A DNA stretch of 64,000 bases from CAVPTL01 sp963708725 (GTDB taxonomy: Bacteria; Actinomycetota; Thermoleophilia; Gaiellales; JAICJC01): the NCBI GenBank assembly GCA_963708725.1, contig CAVPTL010000018.1, positions 1 to 64,000 of the forward strand, in the 5' to 3' direction. Each line of letters opens with the position of its first letter. Within the stretch, counting starts at the first letter, position 1. A program made the position numbers and the translations under genes. Below the pieces are notes generated by a model that worked only from the letters and a program-made list of their open reading frames with translations, had not been told where the DNA came from and ran no database searches. Of this stretch, positions 54,642 to 63,599 are shown piece by piece.

Positions 54642-55503
54642 TCGTCATGTGCTCGGTGTCGCGGTAGACGATCGTATGGCCGATGATCGGGGGACACTTC
54701 CCTCCGGAGCAAAACCACTTCCTGGTGTGCATGTAGCGGTCGTGTGACTCTCCGACCATGCGCTCGATCGTCTGATGTTCGGTGTTGAGTTCTCTCTGGT
54801 AGGTCTGGGTGCACGTGCCGATGGTCGCGCCGGTCTGGGTGAGACAGACCTTGGGGTTGATCGAAGGATGGCGCGGGTCATCCTCGATCACGATCACCCT
54901 GGGCACGACCTTGTTGAACGCCGTCAACTCCTTGTGCAGACCCGCATACATCTGCTCGGTCGGGATCCGGGGGTCGTAGTACTGGGCGACGATCATGAAG
55001 CTCGGTCGAAGCGCCTTGAGCCGTGGGATCACCTTGGGCCACCAGGTTGCACACACGGGGTTTCCGGTGCTCGAGGTCACGGCGGTCGCAACCCCCAATG
55101 TGCACCCGGTATGGATGACCGGCGTGATCGACCACGTGTGGTGCTTACCGAAATAGTCGAACGCGGGCATCCAGGCGGCCGCGTGGGAGTCGCCGAAGAC
55201 GACGAACCGGCGCTTGGCCTTCACGTTTCCCAGCGTGCAGCGCTGACCGAGTCCGCCGCTGACCACGCAGCCGGTCGGTGAGTCCAACGACAGGTTTGTC
55301 AGCACCCTGGGGGTGATGACCGAGGCGATCGGCACCGCCAGCCGAGCGGGAGTCACGGCCTGTGTCACCGCCGCTGTGTAGGTGCTGTTGGGCTGAGCCA
55401 CCATCGGGGCAAGCACAGCCGCCCACCCGGCGGTGGGCACAGCGGCGAGCCCGCTTGTGATCAGCAGACAGGCAATCGTGGTGGTGAATCGACGTCGAGG
55501 CAT
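54574..55503 (-). CDS. Secreted SGNH-type hydrolase, paralog of the AT3 C-terminal domain
   Basis: 309 residues with a signal peptide (RRRFTTTIACLLITSGLAAVPTAGWAA, in part). The catalytic Ser is in VFGDSHAAAWMP and the Asp-x-x-His pair in YRDTEHMT, as in SGNH hydrolases of acyltransferase-3 proteins. Over most of its length it matches the C-terminal half of the neighbouring acyltransferase (for example TYTAAV...PARLA, GCTLGVA, VAQYYDPRIP, ELNTEH). It lacks the AT3 membrane domain. It likely transfers or removes an O-acyl group on a surface glycan. Confidence 0.85.
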   Translation of the reverse strand: MPRRRFTTTIACLLITSGLAAVPTAGWAAVLAPMVAQPNSTYTAAVTQAVTPARLAVPIASVITPRVLTNLSLDSPTGCVVSGGLGQRCTLGNVKAKRRFVVFGDSHAAAWMPAFDYFGKHHTWSITPVIHTGCTLGVATAVTSSTGNPVCATWWPKVIPRLKALRPSFMIVAQYYDPRIPTEQMYAGLHKELTAFNKVVPRVIVIEDDPRHPSINPKVCLTQTGATIGTCTQTYQRELNTEHQTIERMVGESHDRYMHTRKWFCSGGKCPPIIGHTIVYRDTEHMTITYSKQIAPDVSKNLFQLFHPK

Positions 55504-55688
55504 GAGCTAATCCGCACCTTCGATTGAGGATTTCCGAATCCTTCGATGCGGTGGTTTCGCAGTCGGCTGATCCGTGCCCCCACCACTCCCCCACATCGGT
55601 GAGCCCACATCCCCGATCGGCGTAATCAGATCGCGCTCAAGGTGAGCCGCCATCCACCGATAGACCTGCCAGAGCTGTTGGAGCTCGC

Positions 55689-57719
55689 ATGTCTCGACCG
55701 ATCACCTCGCGCTCAACACCCACAGGAGTAAACGGCGGTTTTCGCCCCGATATCCAGGGCCTCCGCGCAATAGCGGTACTCCTGGTCGCGCTGTGCCACG
55801 CCGGGGTGCCGTTCCTGGCGGGTGGCTACGTCGGTGTGGACGTGTTCTTTGTGATCTCGGGATTCCTCATCACCGGCTGGCTGCTTCGGCGGTTCGCGTC
55901 GTCTGGCCGGGTGCCGTTCACCCAGTTCTACGCGGCACGGGCGCGACGGATCCTCGCCGCATCCACCCTCACTCTGGTCGTGACCGTGATCGCCGCGTGG
56001 CACTACCTCAACTACATCCGGGCGGTGTCGGTCTTTCATGACGCCATCTGGGCGACGCTGTTTGCCGCCAACGTCCACTTCGCCGAGGTCGGCACCAACT
56101 ACTTCGCCCAGGACAACCCCCCATCCCCGCTCCAGAACTTCTGGACGCTGGCGGTGGAGGAGCAGTTCTACATCGTGTGGCCAGCGCTTTTGGCACTGGC
56201 GCTGTTTGCTGCCCGTGGCCGTCGGATGCTCCTGATCATCCCCGTGAGCGCGGTGGTTTTGGCCTCGCTCGGATTCTGCATCCACGACACCCGCGTCAAC
56301 CCGGTCGGTGCGTACTTCTCAACCTTCGCGCGGGGCTGGGAGTTCGGTCTGGGAGCGTTGATCGCGATCGGTGCAGCCGAGCTTTCGCGGATCCCCGGCG
56401 GTGTCCGGGCATGCATGTCGTGGGTCGGCCTGGCGGGCATCGTGCTGGCGGGGGTGCTGTTCACGAGCACCACCGAGTTTCCCGGGTACGCGGCCCTGCT
56501 TCCGGTGCTCGCCACCGTGCTCGTGATCGTCGGCGGTTTGGGGGTGTCACATCGGTTTGGTGCGGGCATGCTGCTCCGACACCAGCCCTTCGCGCTGACC
56601 GGAGACGTGTCGTACGCGTTCTATCTGTGGCATTGGCCGATCCTCGTGATCGTGGCCGAGCATGCCGGCCACGACCTGACCGTTTGGCAGAATCTCGGAC
56701 TACTCGTCATCGGATTTGGAGTGAGCCTCATCACCTACTGGAGTTTTGAAAACCCCATCCGCCACTCGCGGGTGCTCTCGATGCCGCGGCCGGCACTCGC
56801 CATGTGGCCCGCGACGGTCGGGATGGTGCTGGGCCTTGCCCTGGTCGCGGTCTCGTCGGAGCCGGTGCTGGCATCGACGGCCGCGCCGTCGGTGCCGATC
56901 GTCAAACACCCGCTGGGCACGTACACGGCGGCCGTCAGAAACAGCGTCGCGCCCGCGCGGCTCGCTTCGCCGATCCCCACGGTGCTTCATCCGTCGATTG
57001 CGCAGCTCCCCTACGACAATCCCAGTGGCCAAGGCGGGTGCGACACCCGCGGTGGACTGGGGCTGCGATGTTCGGAGGGCGCCACGAAGAGCGCGAAGAA
57101 GTTCGTCGTGATCGGCGACTCCCACGCCGCCGCCTGGATGCCTGCACTCGATTACTTCGGGCGGAAGACCCACCGCCGGTTGATTCCCGTCGTCCACGCC
57201 GGTTGCACCCTGGGCGTCGCCTCGCGGCCCGGGAGTATCTGCGCCAAATGGTGGCCGAAGGCGCTCGCCCGGATCAAGGCGCTGAAGCCCGGCTTCATCG
57301 TGGTTGCCCAGTACTACGACCCGCGTATCCCCAGGCAACAGATGTACGCCGGCCTCAACACGGAGCTCGTGGCGCTTCGCAAGCGGGTCAAGAAGATCAT
57401 CTTCCTGGAGGACCCGCCGCGACACCCCGACATCAATCCCGTGGACTGTCTGCTGCGATCGGGGGCGACCCTCGGATCGTGCACGCTGCGGTTCCCCACC
57501 GAGCTCAACACCGAGCACGTCAGGATCCAAAAGTCGGTGGCCAACCACCACGATCGGTACCTGCGGACGAAGCGCTGGTTCTGTTACGGCGGTGAGTGCC
57601 CGATGGTGGTGGGTCGAACAATCGCCTACTGGGACACCGAACACATCACGCTGACGTACTCACGACAGATCGCGCCGGCGGTGAGCCACTACCTCCAGGC
57701 ACTCGTCAGCAAGCCGTAG
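55689..57719 (+). CDS. Acyltransferase-3 with C-terminal SGNH domain (OafA/YrhL type)
   Basis: 676 residues. The N-terminal AT3 membrane domain (about 15-380) starts with FRPDIQGLRAIAVLLVALCHAG and includes GGYVGVDVFFVISGFLITGWL, RRILAASTLTL and FWTLAVEEQFYIVWPALL, with ten or so helices. The C-terminal SGNH domain (about 430-676) has VIGDSHAAAWMP around residue 475 and YWDTEHIT near the end. Such proteins O-acylate cell-surface polysaccharides or peptidoglycan, taking the acyl group across the membrane. It is divergent from its SGNH-only paralog, with 185 bp between them (55504-55688) holding no gene. Confidence 0.93.
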   Translation: MSRPITSRSTPTGVNGGFRPDIQGLRAIAVLLVALCHAGVPFLAGGYVGVDVFFVISGFLITGWLLRRFASSGRVPFTQFYAARARRILAASTLTLVVTVIAAWHYLNYIRAVSVFHDAIWATLFAANVHFAEVGTNYFAQDNPPSPLQNFWTLAVEEQFYIVWPALLALALFAARGRRMLLIIPVSAVVLASLGFCIHDTRVNPVGAYFSTFARGWEFGLGALIAIGAAELSRIPGGVRACMSWVGLAGIVLAGVLFTSTTEFPGYAALLPVLATVLVIVGGLGVSHRFGAGMLLRHQPFALTGDVSYAFYLWHWPILVIVAEHAGHDLTVWQNLGLLVIGFGVSLITYWSFENPIRHSRVLSMPRPALAMWPATVGMVLGLALVAVSSEPVLASTAAPSVPIVKHPLGTYTAAVRNSVAPARLASPIPTVLHPSIAQLPYDNPSGQGGCDTRGGLGLRCSEGATKSAKKFVVIGDSHAAAWMPALDYFGRKTHRRLIPVVHAGCTLGVASRPGSICAKWWPKALARIKALKPGFIVVAQYYDPRIPRQQMYAGLNTELVALRKRVKKIIFLEDPPRHPDINPVDCLLRSGATLGSCTLRFPTELNTEHVRIQKSVANHHDRYLRTKRWFCYGGECPMVVGRTIAYWDTEHITLTYSRQIAPAVSHYLQALVSKP

Positions 57720-57748
57720 TCCCCCGGTCGGTGTGACACGATGGTCCC

Positions 57749-57967
57749 ATGCCAGACGCACCCGACAACAATGCCGCCCTCGAGGCGTTCGGGTGGATCA
57801 ACTCTGCGATCAATAACCTTGCCGAGTCGATTCACGCAGCCCGTCAATCGGGAGCGCTCACCGAACACGAGGATGCCAGTATCCAAAAGGCGCTCGACGC
57901 CGCCGGCCCACCGCTCGCCCTACTCGAGCGCGAAATCGCGGTGGTCAGGCAACGCTTGACGAGCTAG
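57749..57967 (+). CDS. Small helical hypothetical protein
   Basis: 72 residues, predicted mostly helical and soluble (AFGWINSAINNLAESIHAARQSGALT, in part, then LEREIAVVRQRLT), acidic in the middle. No family is recognised. It lies 29 bp after the acyltransferase stop and converges with the cyclic-nucleotide-binding gene. No Shine-Dalgarno is evident. Confidence 0.55.
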   Translation: MPDAPDNNAALEAFGWINSAINNLAESIHAARQSGALTEHEDASIQKALDAAGPPLALLEREIAVVRQRLTS

Positions 57968-57975
57968 CAGACCGC

Positions 57976-58392
57976 TCAGGCGGGCTGTTCGATCATGTCT
58001 TGGAGCCTCCGCGCGAGTTCAGAAAGCATCGGGACCGCGATCCGCGGATGCTGTTCGAGCAGAGTTGCGAAATCGGCGCGACCGATCGTGAGACAGCTGA
58101 CGTCGGTCGTCGCGGTGACTCGGGCGCTGCGCTCCACATGGTCGGTCAGCAAGCTGAGTTCCCCGATGAACTCGTTGGCTCCGAGTTCAACCGTCCGCTT
58201 GCGAAGCTCGACGCCCACCGTCCCGTCCAGGATCACGAACATTCCCGAGCCGGGCTGGCCACGGTCGATCAGCACGGATCCCTTCGGAGCGTCGAGCCGG
58301 CCGGCGATCGCCGCAACATGGCCGAGTGCCTCGTCGTCGAGCTCGGAAAAGATCGAGAGGCGCCGCAGTTGGTCGATGGGGTCAGCTGCCAT
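57976..58392 (-). CDS. Stand-alone cyclic nucleotide-binding domain protein
   Basis: 138 residues. It forms a single cNMP-binding beta-roll: LRRLSIFSELDDEALGHVAAIAGRL, KGSVLIDRGQPGSGMFVILDGTVGV, then the phosphate-binding cassette-like NEFIGELSLLTDHVERSARVTA with Gly-Glu-Leu-Ser and an Arg. No DNA-binding or other output domain is attached, unlike Crp/Fnr. It may act as a small sensor through a partner. The ATG at 58392 is preferred over the TTG at 58401. Confidence 0.85.
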   Translation of the reverse strand: MAADPIDQLRRLSIFSELDDEALGHVAAIAGRLDAPKGSVLIDRGQPGSGMFVILDGTVGVELRKRTVELGANEFIGELSLLTDHVERSARVTATTDVSCLTIGRADFATLLEQHPRIAVPMLSELARRLQDMIEQPA

Positions 58393-58474
58393 GACGCGCA
58401 ATCATAACCAGGGTCCCCAAGCCCGAGCAGGCGGTCGAGCGACTCGAACACGAGGGTCACAGCGCCGGCATGAG

Positions 58475-58480
58475 TAGAAT
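58475..58480 (+). promoter_or_regulatory. Probable -10 element of a leaderless promoter
   Basis: TAGAAT ends 8 nt before the ATG at 58489, without a Shine-Dalgarno. Confidence 0.5.
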
Positions 58481-58488
58481 CGGCCGGT

Positions 58489-58788
58489 ATGAGCAAGGAT
58501 AAACATGAGCCACCGCCACTGGATCTCGACACCGTGCCGGAGCAGTACCGCAAAGAGGTGGGCGAACTCGACCACGACATCCGCACCCTGCGCTGTCATG
58601 TCGACCACATCGAACCGGAGACTGACGGCAACGGATGGCAGGCGCACTGGGCCCCCAACGAGGGCCGCACGACGACCTACAACATCGTTACCGGATCGAC
58701 GCCGGTGGCGGCGTTGCGATCAGCGCTGATCGGCGCTCGGTCATATCGCGACCCTGCGAACAATCCACCTCACTTCCGCCTGCTCTAA
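58489..58788 (+). CDS. Hypothetical protein
   Basis: 99 residues, soluble and acidic at the N-terminus (MSKDKHEPPPLDLDTVPEQY). The middle (LDHDIRTLRCHVDHIEPE) is likely helical, the end (TTTYNIVTGSTPVAALRSALIGARSY) alpha/beta. A single Cys. No family is recognised. The gene stands alone and converges with the ABC permease gene. Confidence 0.6.
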   Translation: MSKDKHEPPPLDLDTVPEQYRKEVGELDHDIRTLRCHVDHIEPETDGNGWQAHWAPNEGRTTTYNIVTGSTPVAALRSALIGARSYRDPANNPPHFRLL

Positions 58789-58834
58789 GACGGAAAGCCG
58801 GAGTCGCCATCATCGGGTCAGCGGCTCTCGCCGA

Positions 58835-61108
58835 TCACTCGGTGCGTAGGCCCTCGGGGCCGATGCTGCGGCCGACCATCGGCAGCGTCGCGAGCACCAC
58901 CAACCCGGCGGCCGTGGTCGCGGCGAGTGCGAGCATGCCGATCTCCCCCCAGGGGATCACGATCGGTGTCGGGTTGGACGCGTAGTAGAAGTGGATAAAG
59001 GTCGCGCCTGTGCCGATGCCGATGGCGATGCCGAGAACGAGCGCTGCGGTCATCGGCGCTGCGATCTCGAGCACCGTCGCCGTTCGCAGCGTCCCTGCCG
59101 AGACACCGGTGGCCGACATGTGAGCCAGCGTACGCCGTCGTTCGAGCACGCCCTCGATCGCGCCGATGGCGAGGCTCGCGGCGGCGACCCCCATCACGAG
59201 CAGGGCGATCGCGGTGAGCAGCACCTCGAGCTTCTGGAGATCCGTGTCTTCGGCCGGGGATGACACAAACGTGTTGACCACCATGTACCTGGGGCTGTCG
59301 CGCATCAGGGCGCCGATCACACGCGCCTGCACGAGTGGCGAGTTACCCGTGTCCACCGCCAGCTGACGGTTGCTCTGATCGAGGTGGCTCGGCGCGAGCG
59401 CGGCGGGCACGACCACCTGCAGACCTTCTCCGCCGCCCGACAGCCGGAAACCGGGCGGCAGGTGCCCGCCGATGTGGGTCTTCAAGCTGGTTGTGCCGTT
59501 TGTGGTCACGAGCCGAATCGTGATGGGCGAGCCAACGGCTCCCGCTCCGGCCGGCGTCAGTACCCCGGCGTCGCAGGGCAGGCTGTGCCGTGCGAGCCGG
59601 GCGAGTTCACCGCAGTCGCCGACGACAGCGGTCGGGGTGCCGAACGAGATCGTGACGGTCGCTGTCGACCGCACCCCGGGCTGGGCACGGGTGATCGCGC
59701 GGACGCGCCGGTCGAGCGCAGCGCTACCGCTGGTCGGGATGGTGAGATCGTCCGCGGCGGCTGGGCCGGGGCGGCTGGATGTCGGTGGGGCGGCGCCGCT
59801 GACAGCGGACTGAGACGCGCCGACGACGAGCACGGCACATGTGACGGTGAGCGCGACGGCCAGGCCGCTGATGGCGCGAAATCCGCCGGTCGAGTCGGCC
59901 TCCAGACGGCGCCCGGCGATTGTCGCCGCCGGCTGGGGCAGCGCGCGCAGCACGCGCGCTCCATACCGCACGAGGAATCCGCCGGTGAGCACCACGCCGA
60001 GCAGGATCAGCGATCCAAACACCGCGAGGGCGACCGCGCGCTGGGTCAGCTGAAGCGCCGTGGGGTGCGTCAATACCAGGGCCATGCCCGCCCAGCCAAC
60101 TGCGGGCAGCGCAACTCGCCACACGCGCGGGATGCTGGGCGCGGCGCGACGGCGAGTCGCGAGTGGCCGGGCGATGGTGCGAGTGAGCGCGACCCAGGCG
60201 ATCGCTGCGGCGAACAGCGGCAGCCCGATCAGTACCACCGCCAGCTGCCACGGCGCTGGTGCGGCGTCGGCGGTGAAGACCACGTACTGCCCGAGACCGA
60301 CGCCTGTGCGGAGCCGCAGCAGCTCGATCACGGCGACTCCGCCGACGGCTCCGAGCAAGGCGGCCACCGCGGTTTCGGCGGACGCGAGGAAGGCCAGCTG
60401 GCGGGCGCTGGCGCCGAGCAGGCGGAGCGCCGCGGCGCGCTCGTCGCGTCGGCGTTGGCCGATGCGAACGGCGCTCGCGACGAAGATCGCAATGGGCGTG
60501 AGGCCCAGGGCAAGCGCCATTGCGAACGGGATCAGCTGCTCGGGCTGAAGCCCCGGTGTCGCCGTTTGGTCGGACAGCGCTTGCCAGCTGGCGACATGCA
60601 TCGCCCCCGCCGAGGCGGGTGCGAGCTGATCGTGGCGGTAGCCGGCGACCACCACTCGCTCGTGTGGATCGTGCAGCCCGGCCCGGCTGAGTGTGCCGAT
60701 CACCCGCCACGGCACCAGCGCCCGCCACTCCGCGCCGTGGCTTGACGATCGCATCAACGCCGCGACCGCGGGCGAGACGTAGGCGCTGCCCGGCGCCGGC
60801 ATGGAGGGGGCGCCAAGCGGCGCGGGCTGCGGGCCCGTGCCGGGTGCGGTGCGAAACAGCGTGTAGGCGACATCGCCGCGCGGTGATGTGACCGGGCTCC
60901 ACGCCCACAGGATGCCGGGGCCGTGCGGCGGGCCGGCGGTGAGCGACTCGCGGGTCGCCACCCGCTGGTTCATGGCGTCGCGGGCGTTCATGTACCCGAG
61001 CGCGCCCAGCAGGAACACCGTGCCCGTGGCCACGCCGACGGCAACGAGCACCAGTCGCAGGCGCGCCGCCCGGCTGCTCACCGCGAGCCGCAGCCCCAGC
61101 TCGATCAT
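58835..61108 (-). CDS. FtsX-like ABC transporter permease
   Basis: 757 residues. An N-terminal helix (RLVLVAVGVATGTVFLLGAL) is followed by a large extracytoplasmic domain and then two sets of FtsX/MacB-type helices (residues around 190-330 and 640-750), with a second outer domain between (about 430-610). It should work with the ATPase encoded just upstream (ATGA overlap). Together with PadR this is a typical drug- or lipid-stress-responsive MacB-like system; the cargo is unknown. Confidence 0.88.
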   Translation of the reverse strand: MIELGLRLAVSSRAARLRLVLVAVGVATGTVFLLGALGYMNARDAMNQRVATRESLTAGPPHGPGILWAWSPVTSPRGDVAYTLFRTAPGTGPQPAPLGAPSMPAPGSAYVSPAVAALMRSSSHGAEWRALVPWRVIGTLSRAGLHDPHERVVVAGYRHDQLAPASAGAMHVASWQALSDQTATPGLQPEQLIPFAMALALGLTPIAIFVASAVRIGQRRRDERAAALRLLGASARQLAFLASAETAVAALLGAVGGVAVIELLRLRTGVGLGQYVVFTADAAPAPWQLAVVLIGLPLFAAAIAWVALTRTIARPLATRRRAAPSIPRVWRVALPAVGWAGMALVLTHPTALQLTQRAVALAVFGSLILLGVVLTGGFLVRYGARVLRALPQPAATIAGRRLEADSTGGFRAISGLAVALTVTCAVLVVGASQSAVSGAAPPTSSRPGPAAADDLTIPTSGSAALDRRVRAITRAQPGVRSTATVTISFGTPTAVVGDCGELARLARHSLPCDAGVLTPAGAGAVGSPITIRLVTTNGTTSLKTHIGGHLPPGFRLSGGGEGLQVVVPAALAPSHLDQSNRQLAVDTGNSPLVQARVIGALMRDSPRYMVVNTFVSSPAEDTDLQKLEVLLTAIALLVMGVAAASLAIGAIEGVLERRRTLAHMSATGVSAGTLRTATVLEIAAPMTAALVLGIAIGIGTGATFIHFYYASNPTPIVIPWGEIGMLALAATTAAGLVVLATLPMVGRSIGPEGLRTE

Positions 61109-61788
61109 GCCGCGACAGCCACGTCGGCGGTGGCGCCATCGCGCACGAAAACCTCTCGATCCGCGTAGGCGGCGATCCGCGCCTCGTGGGTCACGACCAC
61201 GAGCGACACCCCGTGGTCGCGGGCAGTGGCCGTCAGGAGTTCCATCACCAGCTCGCCGGCGAGCGAGTCGAGCGCGCCGGTCGGCTCGTCGGCGAACACG
61301 ACCCGCGGGCGGTGGATCAGCGCTCGGGCGACCGCGACGCGCTGGGCCTCGCCGCCGGACAGCTCGCCCGGCAGGCGGTCGCCGAGTCCGGCGAGCCCGA
61401 TCCGGTCGAGCCAGGTGTCGGCCTCGACCCGGGCGGCGCGCCGGCCGGTGCCGCTCAGCACCAGCGGCAGGGTCACGTTCTCGCGCGCGGACAGCTCGGG
61501 CACCAGCTGACCGAACTGGAACACGAAGCCGAACTGCTCGCGCCGCAACCGGGCGCGCTCACCGGCCCGCAGGCGGTCGATGCGGCGACCGTCGAACACC
61601 ACCTCGCCGGAGTCGGGCTGAAGCACGCCCGCGAGGCAGTGAAGCAGCGTCGACTTGCCCGAACCGCTCGGGCCCATGATGGCGACGATCTCGCCGGCCC
61701 CCACCCCGACGGACGCCCCGCGCAGCGCCTCGGACGCTCCGAACCGCTTCGTCAGCCGCGCGCCGCTGATCAGTTCATCACCAGTCAT
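61105..61788 (-). CDS. ABC transporter ATP-binding protein
   Basis: 227 residues, the LolD/MacB/FtsE-type ATPase. Walker A is MGPSGSGKSTLLHCL, the Q-loop is in FGFVFQFGQL, the signature is ELSGGEAQRVAVARAL, Walker B is RVVFADEPTGALD and the H-loop is VVVTHEA. The start is the ATG at 61788, which overlaps the padR stop (ATGA); the longer frame upstream is antisense noise. It is coupled to the FtsX-like permease. Confidence 0.93.
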   Translation of the reverse strand: MTGDELISGARLTKRFGASEALRGASVGVGAGEIVAIMGPSGSGKSTLLHCLAGVLQPDSGEVVFDGRRIDRLRAGERARLRREQFGFVFQFGQLVPELSARENVTLPLVLSGTGRRAARVEADTWLDRIGLAGLGDRLPGELSGGEAQRVAVARALIHRPRVVFADEPTGALDSLAGELVMELLTATARDHGVSLVVVTHEARIAAYADREVFVRDGATADVAVAA

Positions 61789-62306
61789 GTGACAGCTCCC
61801 TTCAGCTGCTCGAGCCGGGCCTGGGACAGATCGATCCAGCGCAGGTCGGCTTCGAGGTGGAACAGGGCATGGTCGGCGAGCAGCCGGTCGACCTGGCTGC
61901 CCGCCTGCTTCATTGCGGTCAGCTCGCGCATCCGCTCGAGGTGGCGGGCGCGCTGGGCATCGAGGATCGCCGCCGCGTCGCGGCCGCTCTGTAGCGCGAG
62001 CACCACCTTGATGAAGAGCGTGGGCTGAAGGAACGGCTCGGGCAGCTCCGGCTCGCCGATCCATTGCTCGAGGTCAGTGACCCCGTGCTCGGTGATCACG
62101 AACCGCTTGCGGTCGGGGCCGCGGCCGGGCTCCTCGCCGTCGGGAGCCACCAGACCATCGCGCTCGAGCCGGCCGAGAGTCGAGTACAGCTGCCCGAACT
62201 TGAGGGGGCGGGCGTGGGCGAACACGGCGTCGTACTCACGCTTCAGCTCGTACCCGTGACGCGGTTCGCGCTCCAGAAGGCCGAGCAGGGAGAACGGCAC
62301 GCTCAC
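61785..62306 (-). CDS. PadR-family transcriptional regulator
   Basis: 173 residues. The N-terminal winged helix is PFSLLGLLEREPRHGYELKREYDAVF, with LKFGQLYSTLGRLERDGLVAPDGEE as recognition region (both shown in part). The C-terminal helical dimerisation part is typical of longer PadR proteins (subfamily with about 170-180 residues). It is first in the padR-ATPase-permease operon and should repress it until a ligand binds. A GTG start is used; no Shine-Dalgarno is visible. Confidence 0.9.
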   Translation of the reverse strand: MSVPFSLLGLLEREPRHGYELKREYDAVFAHARPLKFGQLYSTLGRLERDGLVAPDGEEPGRGPDRKRFVITEHGVTDLEQWIGEPELPEPFLQPTLFIKVVLALQSGRDAAAILDAQRARHLERMRELTAMKQAGSQVDRLLADHALFHLEADLRWIDLSQARLEQLKGAVT

Positions 62307-62311
62307 GGGAG

Positions 62312-62362
62312 GTACTCACTCGGTGAATAGCTCATACGGCCCACTATACACCGAGTGAGTAC
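62312..62362 (-). promoter_or_regulatory. padR operon promoter with 14-bp inverted-repeat operator
   Basis: GTACTCACTCGGTG (62312-62325) and CACCGAGTGAGTAC (62349-62362) are perfect inverted repeats, 23 nt apart. Between them on the minus strand is the -10-like TATAGT (62348-62343); TTGGCG (62372-62367) is a possible -35 with an 18-nt spacer. The repeats would bracket the transcription start, a suitable site for PadR autoregulation. Confidence 0.75.
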
Positions 62363-62425
62363 GGCGCGCCAACTGCGAAACCGCGAACCGCCCTACGCCG
62401 ATATCGATACAGTCCAACACCGAAC

Positions 62426-62806
62426 ATGCAGGTACGGTTCGCGAGACACACCCGGCGATTTTCGGAGATCATCCAGTTCTACGGCCACGGGCTCGGTCTA
62501 CCCCAGATCGGCGGTTTCGACGGCCACGACGGCTACGACGGCGTCTTCTTCGAGTTACCCGGGACGAACGCTCATCTGGAGTTCACCAGAGGCGGACGCC
62601 ACGACGACGAAGAAGCGCCGCCGCCTCCAGAGACGCTGCTCGTCCTCTATCTCGGCACCATGGAGGCCGTCGATGAGGTTGTCGCACGCACCGCAGCAGA
62701 GCTCGTCCAGCCTGCGAATCCCTACTGGAGAGCCCACGCAGTGACGCTCGCCGACCCGGATGGCTACCAGGTCGTTCTCGTCCCCGAGCGATGGCCAGGC
62801 GCCTAG
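62426..62806 (+). CDS. VOC-family (glyoxalase-like) protein
   Basis: 126 residues, one VOC module. The start (VRFARHTRRFSEIIQFYGHGLGL) and the end (AHAVTLADPDGYQVVLVPE) are typical. EFTRGG and PDGYQVVLVP give possible metal ligands. The substrate is unknown. It is divergent from the PadR operon. A TACAGT (62408-62413) lies 12 nt before the ATG, so the leader would be very short. Confidence 0.85.
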   Translation: MQVRFARHTRRFSEIIQFYGHGLGLPQIGGFDGHDGYDGVFFELPGTNAHLEFTRGGRHDDEEAPPPPETLLVLYLGTMEAVDEVVARTAAELVQPANPYWRAHAVTLADPDGYQVVLVPERWPGA

Positions 62807-62817
62807 CCTCGTTGCGA

Positions 62818-62890
<73 letters not shown>

Positions 62891-62918
62891 CGGCGCGGCG
62901 CAGTGTACCAACGGACGG

Positions 62919-63599
62919 TCACGCCCCGAGCGCAGTGATCACCGCACGAGGGTATTTTCCCTGGAATTCAGCTTGATCGCGGGCCACCTGTTGGCGGATC
63001 CACGCTGCCAGCTCGGGAACCGTCGTGTTCACGGTCTGGGACAGCGCGTGGCGGATCCGAGACTCGGGCACGAGCACCGGCGGCAGCCCCGCATCACGCA
63101 GCCGTACGAGCAGATCCGAGTCCTGGAACCAGACCGTGAATCGAGGATCGAAGAACTCACCGGGCTCGACCGCGAACCGCTCGACGGTCGCCCACGAAAG
63201 CGCGAAGCACCATGCGGCGAAATCGGTGCGCATCCCACCGTCGATCGTCATCGGAAACGTCACTGACGCGCCCGCGTCAAGCTCGGCTCGAAGCGGTGGC
63301 CACCACCCGGGAAGCGGCTCGACGTCGTCGTTCATGATCACGAGGTAGCGGCCGCGAGCCGCTCGGATGCCGGCGTTGACCGGTGCGGTGTAGCCCTGCG
63401 GCGATGAGCCGTTGTCCAGTACGAGCACCTCGTGGGTCTGGGGCGTTGTCTGCGCGATTGCTCTGAGGCAGCCGCGCACACGATCGCCCGCCGCGGCGAG
63501 CGTCGGCAAAACAATCGTCAGCTCTGGTCCCTGGCGAGCATCGTGCCGCGGTGCCCTCGGCGTTACAGCCGATGGTGTGACGACGCTCGTGACACTCAT
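62919..63599 (-). CDS. Glycosyltransferase family 2 protein
   Basis: 226 residues from the ATG at 63599. GT-A fold features: ELTIVLPTLAAAGDRVRGCLRAI, VLVLDNGSS, GIRAARGRYLVIMNDDVEPLPGWW with the DxD-like NDD, and FFDPRFTVWFQDSDLLVRLRDAG as the acceptor and catalytic region (in part). No membrane helix. It probably adds a sugar to a surface glycan. The frame upstream of 63599 continues to 63644 without a good start. It abuts another GT2-like frame. Confidence 0.8.
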   Translation of the reverse strand: MSVTSVVTPSAVTPRAPRHDARQGPELTIVLPTLAAAGDRVRGCLRAIAQTTPQTHEVLVLDNGSSPQGYTAPVNAGIRAARGRYLVIMNDDVEPLPGWWPPLRAELDAGASVTFPMTIDGGMRTDFAAWCFALSWATVERFAVEPGEFFDPRFTVWFQDSDLLVRLRDAGLPPVLVPESRIRHALSQTVNTTVPELAAWIRQQVARDQAEFQGKYPRAVITALGA

